Positions 18,383-27,197 are shown, numbered from the stretch's first letter. The stretch is DNA of 64,000 nucleotides from Pseudomonas aylmerensis (GCF_001702265.1 NZ_MAUE01000008.1:13372-77371); one strand, 5' to 3'. The notes: generated from the sequence alone by a model not told the origin. Numbers and translations are program-made.

Positions 18383-19723
18383 TTATTCATCCCCGGTGCA
18401 GGTACGCGGCGTCAGGCCTTTTTCCTTGGCGAACGCGGCCGACTTCTCATCGATCAGCGGACGCAACAGCGCGCGGTCGGCGGCGATCCACTCGCTGACC
18501 AGCGTCCAGTTGGCGCCGTCCCACTGCTGCACCCGCGCCGAACCGCCGCCTTCGTGGTCGCGGCATGACAGCTTGAGGTTCTGCATCAGGCCCAGGTAGC
18601 CCATGTCCTTGAGGCGCGCATCATCGATATTCAGGTGTTCCAGGCCCCAGCGGCCCTCTTCGCCATTGAGTGGGCGCTTGCCGAACTTGGCCTGGCCGGT
18701 ACGGATCGCTTCCACGGCTACGGCGGCGTTCACCAGGCCGGAGTTGTAGTAGACGCTGCCGAAGTTTTTCAGGTCCTTGAGGTCGCTGTGGCCTTTATCG
18801 AGGATGTATTGCTTGAGGCGTTTGTGGATCTCGAAATCCGCGCCGGCCGGGTACGGCGTGAGCGCCAGGTAGCCTTTGGCGGAGGCACCGGCCGGCAGCA
18901 CGTCTTCGCTGGAGCTGGCCCAGATATCGCCAATGATGTGGTCGACCGGGAAGCCGAAACGCGCGGCGGTCTTCACCGCCACCGGGGTGGACACGCCCCA
19001 GGTGCGCAGGAATACCCAGTCCGGGTTGGCCTGGCGCACCTGGCGCCATTGCGCCGACTGCTCGTTGCCAGGATCGGCGACCGGAATCTGGATATTTTCG
19101 AAGCCGTATTTCTCTGCGAGCAACTTCAGCGGGCCGAGCGTTTCGCGACCGTAGGCCGAGTCGTGGTAGACCGTGGCGATCTTCTTGCCCTTGAGTTTGT
19201 CGAAACCACCTTCGCGCTGGGCGATGTAATTCACCAGGGTCGAGGCTTCGCTGTAGAAGGTCAGCATCACCGGGAAGTTATAAGGGAACACCGTGCCGTC
19301 AGTGGCTTCGGTGCGACCGTAACCGAGGGTGATCAGCGGGATCTTGTCGACCTCGGCGCGCTCGCTCAAGGCATAGGCCGCCGGAGCGCCGTTGGGCTGG
19401 TACACCGCGACCGGCGCGCCATCCAGGCCATTCTTGAAGCGCTCGTAGCACTCGATGCCCTTCTCCGCCGTCCACTCGGTCTCGCATTCCTGCCACACCA
19501 GCTTCACACCGTTGATGCCGCCTTCGACCTCGTTGATATAGCGCAGGTAGTCGATCATCCCGGCCCACACCTGCACGCCGCTGGACGCATAGGCGCCCAC
19601 GCGGTAGGTCGCCAGGGGAATGAATTGCTGGTCGGGCGAAGCCATCGCCGGGGGCACAGCGCCGGCCAGGGCAGCCAGCGCGAAGGCGGCGCCGGCCAGG
19701 GAACGTTTCAAGGATGCACGCAT
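18383..19723 (-). CDS. Branched-chain-amino-acid-type ABC transporter, periplasmic substrate-binding protein
   Basis: A 446-residue Peripla_BP_6 protein with a signal peptide (about residues 1-28, ending AMA before SPDQQF). It is longer than LivK/LivJ (near 370). It carries four cysteines in the visible mature part (QECETEW, IECYERF, LSCRDHE and a C-terminal RTCTGDE) that could form disulphides. A paralogue of this type next to an AMP-ligase-like gene is more likely to bind a carboxylic acid or other non-amino-acid ligand than leucine; that is inference. It lies 21 nt after the permease gene. Confidence 0.9.
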   Translation of the reverse strand: MRASLKRSLAGAAFALAALAGAVPPAMASPDQQFIPLATYRVGAYASSGVQVWAGMIDYLRYINEVEGGINGVKLVWQECETEWTAEKGIECYERFKNGLDGAPVAVYQPNGAPAAYALSERAEVDKIPLITLGYGRTEATDGTVFPYNFPVMLTFYSEASTLVNYIAQREGGFDKLKGKKIATVYHDSAYGRETLGPLKLLAEKYGFENIQIPVADPGNEQSAQWRQVRQANPDWVFLRTWGVSTPVAVKTAARFGFPVDHIIGDIWASSSEDVLPAGASAKGYLALTPYPAGADFEIHKRLKQYILDKGHSDLKDLKNFGSVYYNSGLVNAAVAVEAIRTGQAKFGKRPLNGEEGRWGLEHLNIDDARLKDMGYLGLMQNLKLSCRDHEGGGSARVQQWDGANWTLVSEWIAADRALLRPLIDEKSAAFAKEKGLTPRTCTGDE

Positions 19724-19744
19724 GGGAATTCTCTTGAGGGAATG

Positions 19745-20794
19745 TTAGAAACGCAGCGGCCACTGCCGCACACGGTCACGCAGGTTGTGCAACAGGCGAA
19801 TCAGCCCCTCGGGTTCCTTGATCAGGAACACGATGATCAACACGCCAAAGATGATTTTCTGCAGGTTCTGCAACTGCCCTGCATCCACCGACCCACCGAA
19901 CAATGCTTGCCCGGCATGACTGAGGAAGATCGGCAGCAAACTGATGAAGGCCGCGCCGACGAAGTTGCCGGCGATGCTGCCCATGCCGCCGATAATGATG
20001 ATGAACAGGATCTGGAACGAGCGGTTGATATCGAAGCTGCTGGCACTCGCCGTGCCCAGGTAGGCAAAGGCCCACAGCGCGCCGGCGATCCCCAGGTAGA
20101 ACGAGCTGACCGCAAACGCCAGGCGCTTGTAGCGCACCACCGGGATGCCGACCACGGCGGCGGCGGTGTCCATGTCGCGGATCGCCATCCAGTTGCGCCC
20201 CACCTGGCTGCGCACCAGGTTGATCGCGGTCCAGGTCAGCAGCAGCACCGTCACCAGGGTCAGCAGGTAACGGCCCAGCGGCGTATTGAGGTCGTACCCG
20301 AACAACGCCAGCTTCGGCGCCGAGATCGTGCCGGACGAGCCGTAGTTGTAGAACCAGGGGAATTTGACGAACAGCCACTCCAGGAAAAACTGTGCGGCCA
20401 GGGTGGTGACCATCAGGTAGAAGCCCTTGATCCGCGAACTCGGCAGGCCGAACAGCAGCCCGACCAACGCGCTGATAATCCCGCCGCCGAGCAGCGCCAC
20501 CGGCAAGCCCAGCTCCGGCAGGCGCAGCAGGAAGCCATAGGTGGCGAAGGCGCCGACTGCCATGAAGCCGGCCGCGCCCACGGAGGTCTGCCCGGTATAG
20601 CCGGTAAGCAGGTTCAGGCCCAACCCGGCGAGGGACAGCACCAGGAACGGGATCAGGATCGCGTTGAGCCAATAGTCATTGCCCCACAGCGGCACGCCGA
20701 TAAAGGCCACTGCCAACAGGCCGAGCAGGCCCCAGGGCACGCGCCGGTGGACCAGCAAGAGCGGCGCGGTGAGTTGAGCAACAGGGGTCGACAT
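19745..20794 (-). CDS. Branched-chain-amino-acid-type ABC transporter permease (LivM-like)
   Basis: A 349-residue permease with 8-10 hydrophobic segments and the LivM-type cytoplasmic loop SQVGRNWMAIRDMDTAAAVVGIPVVRYKRLAFAVSS (EAA-like coupling region). The ATG at 20794 follows the LivH-like stop by 4 nt; a longer frame to 20872 would overlap it heavily. It pairs with the LivH-like protein to form the membrane channel. Confidence 0.9.
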   Translation of the reverse strand: MSTPVAQLTAPLLLVHRRVPWGLLGLLAVAFIGVPLWGNDYWLNAILIPFLVLSLAGLGLNLLTGYTGQTSVGAAGFMAVGAFATYGFLLRLPELGLPVALLGGGIISALVGLLFGLPSSRIKGFYLMVTTLAAQFFLEWLFVKFPWFYNYGSSGTISAPKLALFGYDLNTPLGRYLLTLVTVLLLTWTAINLVRSQVGRNWMAIRDMDTAAAVVGIPVVRYKRLAFAVSSFYLGIAGALWAFAYLGTASASSFDINRSFQILFIIIIGGMGSIAGNFVGAAFISLLPIFLSHAGQALFGGSVDAGQLQNLQKIIFGVLIIVFLIKEPEGLIRLLHNLRDRVRQWPLRF

Positions 20795-20798
20795 GGTT

Positions 20799-21680
20799 TC
20801 AGACTCGCTCGATGGCGCGCTCGCCGAACAGGCCGGCGGGACGGATATACAGGAAGGCCAGGGCCAAGACATAAGCGAACCACGGCGTGATGCCGCCGCC
20901 GATCAACGGGCCGATATACACCTCGGCGAGGTTCTCCGCCGCGCCGACAATCAGCCCGCCGACGATCGCCCCGCCAATCGAGGTAAAGCCGCCGATAATC
21001 AACACCGGCAAGGCCTTGAGCACCACCAGTGACAGCGAGAACTGCACGCCCTGGCGCGCGCCCCACAGCAACCCCGCCACCAGCCCGACCACGCCGGCCA
21101 CGGCCCAGACGATCTGCCAGATACGGTTGAGGTTGATGCCGATCGACAGCGCCGCCGTGGTGTCATCTGCCACCGCGCGCAACGACACGCCGATGCGGGT
21201 CTTGTTGAACAGCAGCGCGAGCACCGTGACCAGCACCACGGCCACCGTCGCGGCGATCAGGTCGAACTGGCTGAGCATCAGCGGCCCGACAAACAGCGGC
21301 ACGTCGTCGATGCCCAGGTCCAGCGCGCGCACTTGCGAGCCCATCAAACCCTGGGCCAGGCCTTCGATAATGAACGACAGGCCGAGCGTGGCCATGAACA
21401 GGGTGATCTGCGAACGGTTGACCAGCGGGCGCAGCACCAGGCGCTCGATGAGCAACGCGCCGACGATCATCACGATCACCGTCAGCAGCAATGCCAGGGC
21501 AAAGGGCACGCCCTGATCGTGCAGGCTGACGAAGGTCAGAGCAGCAAACAGCAGCATCGAGCCCTGGGCGAAATTGAACACGCCGCTGGCCTTGTAGATC
21601 AGCACGAAGCCGATGGCGACCAGCGAGTACATGGTGCCGGCGAGCAGGCCGCCGAGCAGGGTTTCGAAGAAGAAGGTCAT
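20799..21680 (-). CDS. Branched-chain-amino-acid-type ABC transporter permease (LivH-like)
   Basis: A 293-residue permease with about eight membrane segments, the N-terminal LLGGLLAGTMYSLVAIGFVLIYKASGVFNFAQG motif characteristic of LivH, and the coupling loop TRIGVSLRAVADDTTAALSIGIN. It overlaps the LivG-like gene by one base, showing tight translational coupling. Confidence 0.92.
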   Translation of the reverse strand: MTFFFETLLGGLLAGTMYSLVAIGFVLIYKASGVFNFAQGSMLLFAALTFVSLHDQGVPFALALLLTVIVMIVGALLIERLVLRPLVNRSQITLFMATLGLSFIIEGLAQGLMGSQVRALDLGIDDVPLFVGPLMLSQFDLIAATVAVVLVTVLALLFNKTRIGVSLRAVADDTTAALSIGINLNRIWQIVWAVAGVVGLVAGLLWGARQGVQFSLSLVVLKALPVLIIGGFTSIGGAIVGGLIVGAAENLAEVYIGPLIGGGITPWFAYVLALAFLYIRPAGLFGERAIERV

Positions 21681-22450
21681 CAGTGTGCGACTCCCAGGTA
21701 GGCCGCGATCACCTCGGGGTTGGCTTGCACGTCCGCCGGCGTGCCGTCGCCGACCTTGCGCCCGTAGTCGAGCACTACCACATGATCGGACAGGCCCATG
21801 ACCACGCCCATGTCGTGCTCGATCAACACCACGGTGGTGCCAAGGTCGCGGTTTACGTCGGCGACGAAACGCGCCATTTCCTGTTTTTCCTCGGCGTTCA
21901 TCCCGGCCATCGGCTCGTCGAGCAGCAACAGGCTGGGCCCGGCGATCAGCGCGCGCCCCAGCTCCACACGTTTTTGCAGGCCGTAGGACAGGTTGCCCAC
22001 CAGCACATCGCGGTGGGCCTGCAGCTCCAGGAACTCGAGGATGCCCTGCGCCCGCTGACGGAACGCCTCGGCTTCACGGCGGGCGCGGGGCAAGCCCAGC
22101 GCCTGCTCGATCAAGCTGCTGCGCATGTGCCGCGACAGGCCGGTGAGGACGTTGTCGAGCACACTCATTTTCTTGAACAGCGCATTGTTCTGGAAGGTCC
22201 GGCCAATACCTCGGCGCGCCGCGCCCAGCGGATCGATGCGGTGCAAGTGCTGGTCCTCGAAGACGATCTCGCCGGCATCGAAGCGATACACGCCGTTGAG
22301 CACATTGAGCAACGAGCTTTTGCCGGCGCCGTTGGGGCCGATCAACGCGCAGATCTCACCGCGCCGCACCTCGAAGGACAACGCATTGATCGCCTTCACG
22401 CCTTTGAAAGACAGCGAGATATCCCGCACCTGGAGAATGGCCTGGGTCAT
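21680..22450 (-). CDS. Branched-chain-amino-acid-type ABC transporter, ATP-binding protein (LivG-like)
   Basis: A 256-residue ATPase with Walker A GPNGAGKSS, IGRTFQN (Q-loop), a divergent signature LSYGLQKRVELGRAL in place of LSGGQ, and Walker B LLLLDEPMAGMNAEEK. LSYGLQK is usual for ATPases found with AMP-ligases in such clusters. The ATG at 22450 overlaps the stop of the upstream AMP-ligase-like gene by 4 nt; the longer frame to 22609 is antisense-like in its extension. Confidence 0.92.
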   Translation of the reverse strand: MTQAILQVRDISLSFKGVKAINALSFEVRRGEICALIGPNGAGKSSLLNVLNGVYRFDAGEIVFEDQHLHRIDPLGAARRGIGRTFQNNALFKKMSVLDNVLTGLSRHMRSSLIEQALGLPRARREAEAFRQRAQGILEFLELQAHRDVLVGNLSYGLQKRVELGRALIAGPSLLLLDEPMAGMNAEEKQEMARFVADVNRDLGTTVVLIEHDMGVVMGLSDHVVVLDYGRKVGDGTPADVQANPEVIAAYLGVAH

Positions 22451-23349
22451 GCGCTTTCCCGTTTGAATTCGGCAAGCCATGTCGGCTCTGTCGTGGAAGT
22501 GAGGGGCTGCCAGATGTAGGTGAGGCGCTGGAAGCCGAGCAGTTTGCGCACGCGATTTTTCAGCAGGCGGCGCAGGCCGCTGTGCGGATGGGCGATGGCC
22601 CAGTCGCACAGGCGCCGGCGCCAGGTGCCGTGGGGTGCCAGGCGGCTTTCGATATCCTCGGCCAAAGATTGCAGGCGCGCGGGCGACAGCAGCAGGCCGG
22701 TGGGAGCGACTTCACTGCGATCGCGCCGCGCCGAGGCCGGGCTTTCCGGGAACGCCAGGCCGTGCCCGCTGTTCAGCCATTGCTCGAGCACCACCGCCAG
22801 GCCGCCCTGCCACTGGGTGCCCTCCTCGCTCCACAACGCGGTTTCGCCGCTGGGTTGCCACCAGCGCTGCACCTGCTGGGCAGGGTCGGTGGGGCCCAGC
22901 AGCTGGGCAAAATCGAGTCGATTGGCGGCTGGCCAATGCCGTGCCTGTTGGCGGTCCTGCACATAACAATGGGTGGGACGAATGCGCCATAGCTGCTGGT
23001 GCAAGGCTTCGGTGTCGAGGTGATCGGCGAGGGTCAGCACCGGCCCGCCCACGGACTGCGCCGCCAGGGCCAGCAGCAACAGGTTGGGCTCGAATGCACC
23101 GCTGAGGGCCAGCCGCGACGACTCGCCGAAACCCTGCTGGCGCAAGCCATCGGCCAGGCGCTCGACATCGCGCAGCGCGTCGATCCAGCGCCAGGCATAC
23201 CACTGGCCCTGGCGCTTGTGGCGCAGCGCGGTGTGCAGCGGTGTGATCTGCGCCCAATGCTGCAGTTGCTCCAGGGCCTTGGGCAAATTGCCGAGCAGTT
23301 CGGCAGGCCATTCCAGGACCAGCGGACGCTTGAGTTCGTGCACGCTCAT
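22447..23349 (-). CDS. Truncated AMP-binding (acyl-CoA synthetase-like) protein
   Basis: A 300-residue protein. Residues about 25-160 resemble the N-terminal part of long-chain acyl-CoA synthetases (TPLHTALRHKRQGQWYAWRW, then the A-L-R-H-K and LAAQSVGGPVLTL segments). The C-terminal 60 residues resemble the middle region (RRLLKNRVRKLLGFQRLTYIW). Full enzymes are near 600-650 residues. The Ser/Thr-Gly-rich nucleotide loop, the YGQTE-type motif and the whole C-terminal domain are absent. No frameshift was needed to read it, and it is coupled to the transporter by a 4-nt overlap, so it is probably expressed. It is unlikely to be a working ligase; a reduced binding role or slow decay are both possible. 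Confidence 0.65.
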   Translation of the reverse strand: MSVHELKRPLVLEWPAELLGNLPKALEQLQHWAQITPLHTALRHKRQGQWYAWRWIDALRDVERLADGLRQQGFGESSRLALSGAFEPNLLLLALAAQSVGGPVLTLADHLDTEALHQQLWRIRPTHCYVQDRQQARHWPAANRLDFAQLLGPTDPAQQVQRWWQPSGETALWSEEGTQWQGGLAVVLEQWLNSGHGLAFPESPASARRDRSEVAPTGLLLSPARLQSLAEDIESRLAPHGTWRRRLCDWAIAHPHSGLRRLLKNRVRKLLGFQRLTYIWQPLTSTTEPTWLAEFKRESA

Positions 23350-23426
23350 AGGGGTGATGCTCCTATTCAAGGGGTGTGCGTGCGGTGGTCCGCTGGCTGA
23401 ATTATTTGACTCGACACCGCTCACCT

Positions 23427-23452
23427 GTGGGCGCTGGCTTGCCGGCGCCCAC
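23427..23452. repeat. REP-like hairpin between the sulfur-type operon and the transporter operon
   Basis: GTGGGCGCTGGC-TT-GCCGGCGCCCAC is a near-perfect 12-bp stem with one G-T pair. It lies between the last gene of one leftward operon and the first of the next, so it may act as a transcription or RNA-stability boundary. There is no T tract. Confidence 0.6.
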
Positions 23453-23471
23453 GGGGATCGGCTTGAGTCAG

Positions 23472-24851
23472 TTAGATTGCGCTGGCTTTAAGGTCGCGAT
23501 AACCGGCCCCCGGATGGTTCGGCGCCAGCCGTGCACCGTCGCCGAAGAGCTTCTCGCGCAAGGTGCCCTGGGCGTATTCGGTCTTGTACACGCCGCGTTT
23601 CTGCAGTTCCGGCACCAGCAGGTCGACGGCGTCGATAAAGGTTTCGTGGGTCAGCGCGTAGGCCAGGTTGAAGCCGTCGACGTCGGTCTCTTCCACCCAT
23701 TCCTGCAACAGGTCCGCCACGGTTTCCGGGCCGCCGACAAACAGCGGGCCAAAGCCGCCGATGCCAACCCAATCGGCCAATTCATTCGGGGTCCAGACCT
23801 TGTTCGGGTCCGCCGTGGAGAAGGCTTCCACCGCCGACTGAATGGCGTTGGTGTGCACGTGCTTGAGTGGCTCATCGGGTTTGAACTGGCTGAAGTCGAT
23901 GCCGGTCCAGCCGGAAATCAGCGCCATCGCGCCTTCATAGCTGACATAGGATTTGTACTCCTCGAACTTGGCCTTGGCCTTGGCGTCGGTCTCGCCGACG
24001 ATCACCGTCTGCAGGTTGAAGATGAGGATTTTCTTCGGATCGCGCCCCGCCTCGGCTGCACGCCGGCGGATGTCGGCGACGGTCTTTTTCAGCAGCACTT
24101 TGGACGGCGCGGCGACGAACACGCACTCGGCCTGCTCGGCGGCGAACTGCTTGCCACGACTCGACGCGCCGGCCTGGTACAGCACCGGCGTGCGCTGCGG
24201 CGACGGTTCACACAGGTGAATGCCGGGCACCTGGAAGTGCTTTCCGACGTGGCGGATCTCGTGGATTTTGCTCGGGTCGCTGAAGATCCGGCGCTCGCGA
24301 TCACGCAGCACCGCGCCCTCCTCCCAGCTGCCTTCCCAGAGTTTGTAGCAAACCTCCAGGTATTCCTCGGCGTAGTCGTAGCGCGCATCGTGTTCGGTCT
24401 GGGCTTTCTGGCCCAGGTTCTTCGCGCCACTTTCGAGGTAGGAGGTGACGATGTTCCAGCCGACGCGGCCCTTGGTCAGGTGATCGAGGGTCGAAAGCCG
24501 GCGCGCGAACGGGTACGGGTGTTCGAACGACAACGACGCCGTCAGGCCGAAACCCAGGTGTTCGGTAACCAGTGCCATGGGTGCGATCAGCGACAGCGGA
24601 TCGTTGACCGGCACTTGTGCCGCCTGGCGAATCGCCGCGTCGCCGTTGCCGTTGTACACGTCGTAGATGCCCAGCACATCGGCGATGAACAAGCCGTCGA
24701 ACTTGCCGCGCTCGAGGATTTTAGCGAGGTCGGTCCAGTACTCCAGGTCCTTGTACTGCCACGAACGGTCACGCGGGTGCGCCCACAGGCCAGGGGATTG
24801 GTGGCCGACACAGTTCATGTCGAAGGCGTTCAAGCGGATTTCACGGGACAT
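23472..24851 (-). CDS. LLM-class flavin-dependent monooxygenase (NtaA/SnaA/DszA family)
   Basis: A 459-residue FMNH2-dependent monooxygenase of the bacterial-luciferase-like NtaA/DszA group. Conserved features are the NxxxxNCVGHQSPGLWAHP opening, DGLFIADVLGIYDVY, SFEHPYPFARRLSTLDHLTKGRVGWNIVTSY and the later P.LYQAGASSRGKQFAAE. Such enzymes cleave C-S or C-N bonds in organosulfur compounds or chelators with reduced flavin supplied by a separate reductase. The ATG at 24851 overlaps the stop of the preceding small gene by one base; the preceding codon is TTG. The neighbouring SfnB-like protein supports a role in sulfur acquisition, which remains inferred. Confidence 0.88.
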   Translation of the reverse strand: MSREIRLNAFDMNCVGHQSPGLWAHPRDRSWQYKDLEYWTDLAKILERGKFDGLFIADVLGIYDVYNGNGDAAIRQAAQVPVNDPLSLIAPMALVTEHLGFGLTASLSFEHPYPFARRLSTLDHLTKGRVGWNIVTSYLESGAKNLGQKAQTEHDARYDYAEEYLEVCYKLWEGSWEEGAVLRDRERRIFSDPSKIHEIRHVGKHFQVPGIHLCEPSPQRTPVLYQAGASSRGKQFAAEQAECVFVAAPSKVLLKKTVADIRRRAAEAGRDPKKILIFNLQTVIVGETDAKAKAKFEEYKSYVSYEGAMALISGWTGIDFSQFKPDEPLKHVHTNAIQSAVEAFSTADPNKVWTPNELADWVGIGGFGPLFVGGPETVADLLQEWVEETDVDGFNLAYALTHETFIDAVDLLVPELQKRGVYKTEYAQGTLREKLFGDGARLAPNHPGAGYRDLKASAI

Positions 24852-25177
24852 CAAAGCACTCCGTTGAGGTGGTAGTTGCCGACAACCTGGTATTTGTGGC
24901 GCAGCGGGTCATCGAGGCTCGGCGGCAATGCGGTGCGTTGGCCGGTCAGTTCGAATTCGGTGGCGCTGGCAAAAAGCAGGGCTTCGGCGGCAGCGATCTG
25001 TGCTTCGGTGATGGCCACCGGGCTCGGGTGGGTCTCGGCGCGTTCGAGCAAAGCGGCGGCCACGTCCACGCGGATCTGCAGGTCGCCGAAGCGGCTGATC
25101 ACGTAGGGATCGTCACTTTTCGCGACGGCGCGGCGGGTGCTGTCCAGCAGTTGGCGCGCTTGATTCAGTGCAGTCAT
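24851..25177 (-). CDS. Small protein resembling the C-terminal piece of an SfnB-like acyl-CoA-dehydrogenase-fold enzyme
   Basis: A 108-residue protein whose second half aligns by eye with the last 110 residues of the next upstream gene product. GDLQIRVDVAAALLERA matches GDLEWRVHGTEAILAKA, ATEFELTGQRTALP matches SKLFELAGTRSVTG, and DPLRHKYQVVGNYHLNGV matches DPARWKYHLIGNFVLNGV. It is thus a stand-alone C-terminal helical domain of the acyl-CoA dehydrogenase/DszC type without the flavin-binding domains. It is coupled on both sides (1-nt overlap downstream, 12-nt gap upstream). It may be a subunit-like partner of either flavoenzyme or a leftover of a tandem duplication. Confidence 0.7.
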   Translation of the reverse strand: MTALNQARQLLDSTRRAVAKSDDPYVISRFGDLQIRVDVAAALLERAETHPSPVAITEAQIAAAEALLFASATEFELTGQRTALPPSLDDPLRHKYQVVGNYHLNGVL

Positions 25178-25189
25178 GGTTCAGGCTCC

Positions 25190-26386
25190 TCAGTTCCAGG
25201 CGTGGCGTGCGGGCTTCACGCCGTTGAGCACGAAGTTGCCGATCAGGTGGTATTTCCAGCGGGCCGGGTCGTGCAGGGTGTGGGTGCGCGCGTTGCGCCA
25301 GAAGCGGTCGAGGTTGTGTTTGCCGGTGACCGAGCGAGTGCCAGCCAGTTCGAAGAGTTTGCTGCTGGCGAGCAAGGCGGTTTCCGCCGACAGCACCTTG
25401 GCCTGGGCGACGACCAGTGAAGCGTTGGCGACGCTGTCTTCATTCGGCTCGACCAGCGCCTGGTCCACTGCTTTGCCGGCCTTGGCGAGGATCGCTTCGG
25501 TGCCGTGCACGCGCCATTCCAGGTCGCCGATGGCGGCGATGGTGAACGGGTCTTGCCAGCCGTGATCCTGTTGGCTGTCGATCCATGGCCGCGCCTGGCG
25601 TGCGTAAATCTTCGCCTGCTCCAGGGCACCGAGGGCGATGCCGGTGTCGACGGCAGCCTGGATGATCTGCGAGATCGGGCCGTTGGCGGTGGGTTGGTCG
25701 AAAGCCTGGTGGGCGGGGATCACCGCGCTGAGAGGGACGGTGACGCCGTCGAGGGTCACGCCGCCGCTGGCGGTGGTGCGCTGGCCAAAGCCGTCCCAGC
25801 TGTCGATCACACTCAAGCCCGGCGCGTCACGCTCGACAAAGGCGATAAACGCCTGGCCGTGTTCGTTGTTGCCGACGGTGGGCACGATATGCGCGAACAG
25901 CGCGCCGGTGCAGTAGAACTTCTCGCCGTTGATTTGGGCGGTGTCGCCGTGCACGCGGATCTGCGTGTCGAAGGTGCCGGCGTTTTTGCTCTTGGCTTCG
26001 GAGAAGGCGTTGCCGAAACGGTAGCCGGCCAGCACCTTGCCGAAGTAATGGCGTTTTTGTTCCTCGGTCGCGGTTTGCAGCAGGATGTCCACCACGCCCA
26101 AGTGGTTCTGCGGGATTTGTCCCAGGGACGGGTCGGCGGCGGAGATCAACTTGATCACCTCGGCCACGGTCACGTAGGACACTTCGGCGCCGCCGTAGGC
26201 CTTGGGAATGGTGATGCCCCACAGGCCGCTGGCGGAGAATTCGTCGAGTTCGGCCACCGGCAGGCGGCGCTCGCGGTCACGCACGCTGGCGTCGACGGCG
26301 AAGCGTTCGGCCAGGCGCTTGGCGACCTCGATGGCTTCGGCATCCGAGCGGATGATATGTGCAGGGTGTTGAGGATGGGCTGACAT
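25190..26386 (-). CDS. SfnB-family flavin-dependent oxidoreductase (acyl-CoA dehydrogenase/DszC fold)
   Basis: A 398-residue protein of the SfnB/DszC type, with the acyl-CoA dehydrogenase fold used for FMNH2-dependent oxygenation of sulfur compounds. Typical elements are AERFAVDASVRDRERRLPV, ELDEFSASGLWGITIPKAYGG, DPSLGQIPQNHLG, FYCTGALFAHIVP and the C-terminal DRFWRNARTHTLHDPARWKYHLIGNFVLNG. The GGAG at about 8 nt supports the ATG at 26386. First gene of a three-gene leftward operon with a luciferase-type monooxygenase, probably serving sulfonate, sulfone or sulfide use during sulfate limitation. Confidence 0.88.
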   Translation of the reverse strand: MSAHPQHPAHIIRSDAEAIEVAKRLAERFAVDASVRDRERRLPVAELDEFSASGLWGITIPKAYGGAEVSYVTVAEVIKLISAADPSLGQIPQNHLGVVDILLQTATEEQKRHYFGKVLAGYRFGNAFSEAKSKNAGTFDTQIRVHGDTAQINGEKFYCTGALFAHIVPTVGNNEHGQAFIAFVERDAPGLSVIDSWDGFGQRTTASGGVTLDGVTVPLSAVIPAHQAFDQPTANGPISQIIQAAVDTGIALGALEQAKIYARQARPWIDSQQDHGWQDPFTIAAIGDLEWRVHGTEAILAKAGKAVDQALVEPNEDSVANASLVVAQAKVLSAETALLASSKLFELAGTRSVTGKHNLDRFWRNARTHTLHDPARWKYHLIGNFVLNGVKPARHAWN

Positions 26387-26540
26387 GGGCCGACTCCAGG
26401 CTCCGATGGGATGCTGGAGTGATTGCAGGAGTCGTGCCTGAATTTAATCGCCAACAAAATCAGCGAGTTGCTGGTAAATCAGGGCGCCAGGGCGGGTTTC
26501 AAACCAGCAAAGTGTCCATCCACTGTTGCCTGGCAGACAG

Positions 26541-27116
26541 TTAGATCACCACGTTGCGCACAAAGCGCACGGCCACATCACCCTGATTGCAATAGGCGTG
26601 GACCTGGCGGCTGGCGAACATATAGAACTCGCCGGCCGCGACGTGCCGTTCTTCCTCGTCCAATAGCAGCGTCAGACTTCCCTCGAACACGAACAGCTGC
26701 ACACTCCAGCCTTCCGGATCCGGCTCGGGGCTGTAGCGATCTCCCGGCTCCAGGCGCATTTCCCACAGCTCGACTTCGCGACGGGCGTGGGCCCTGGCCA
26801 GCAAGACCGCCTTGCTGCCGGGGATATCGCCGGCCCAGGCCAGCTCGTTGATGCGGCTGTGGTCGGGCGCATCCGGGGCCTGGATCAGGTCGCTGAACGC
26901 CACGTCCAACGCTTCGGCCACGCGGTCGAGGGTCGACAGGCTGACGTTCTTCTCGCCCGCCTCAATGGCCACCAGCATGCGCCGGCTCACCCCGGACTTT
27001 TCCGAGAGCGCAGTCTGGCTCAGGTCGGCGGCATGGCGCAGGCGCCTGACGTTCTGGCTGACGTGCTGCAGGACCGAGGCCCGTTGCGGATTTTCTTTGT
27101 GCACTATATTGCTCAT
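26541..27116 (-). CDS. XRE-family regulator with C-terminal cupin domain
   Basis: A 191-residue protein. The helix-turn-helix is at about residues 18-75 (QNVRRLRHAADLSQTALSEK, SGVSRRMLVAIEAGEKNVSL) and a small cupin/AraC-type effector domain at about 110-188 (EPGDRY...EGWSVQLFVFEGSLTLLLDEEERHVAAGEFYMFASRQVHAY). The ATG at 27116 was chosen because the much longer frame is antisense to the EamA gene. It is divergent from the EamA transporter gene, with 81 bp between the starts, so it probably controls it. Such regulators often sense amino acids or polyamines. Confidence 0.9.
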   Translation of the reverse strand: MSNIVHKENPQRASVLQHVSQNVRRLRHAADLSQTALSEKSGVSRRMLVAIEAGEKNVSLSTLDRVAEALDVAFSDLIQAPDAPDHSRINELAWAGDIPGSKAVLLARAHARREVELWEMRLEPGDRYSPEPDPEGWSVQLFVFEGSLTLLLDEEERHVAAGEFYMFASRQVHAYCNQGDVAVRFVRNVVI

Positions 27117-27197
27117 AAGGTGGGTGTGCGCAGTATACTGCCCAGCAGTGCGGCGCATTGTGCGGTCCGTGCCTTTCCCTTGCAAGACCGAGCCGCC

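Noticed and set aside
18635..20890. 751-codon plus-strand frame opposite the binding protein and permease genes
   Set aside because: Antisense shadow; it spans two real genes and their gap and has no recognisable domain.
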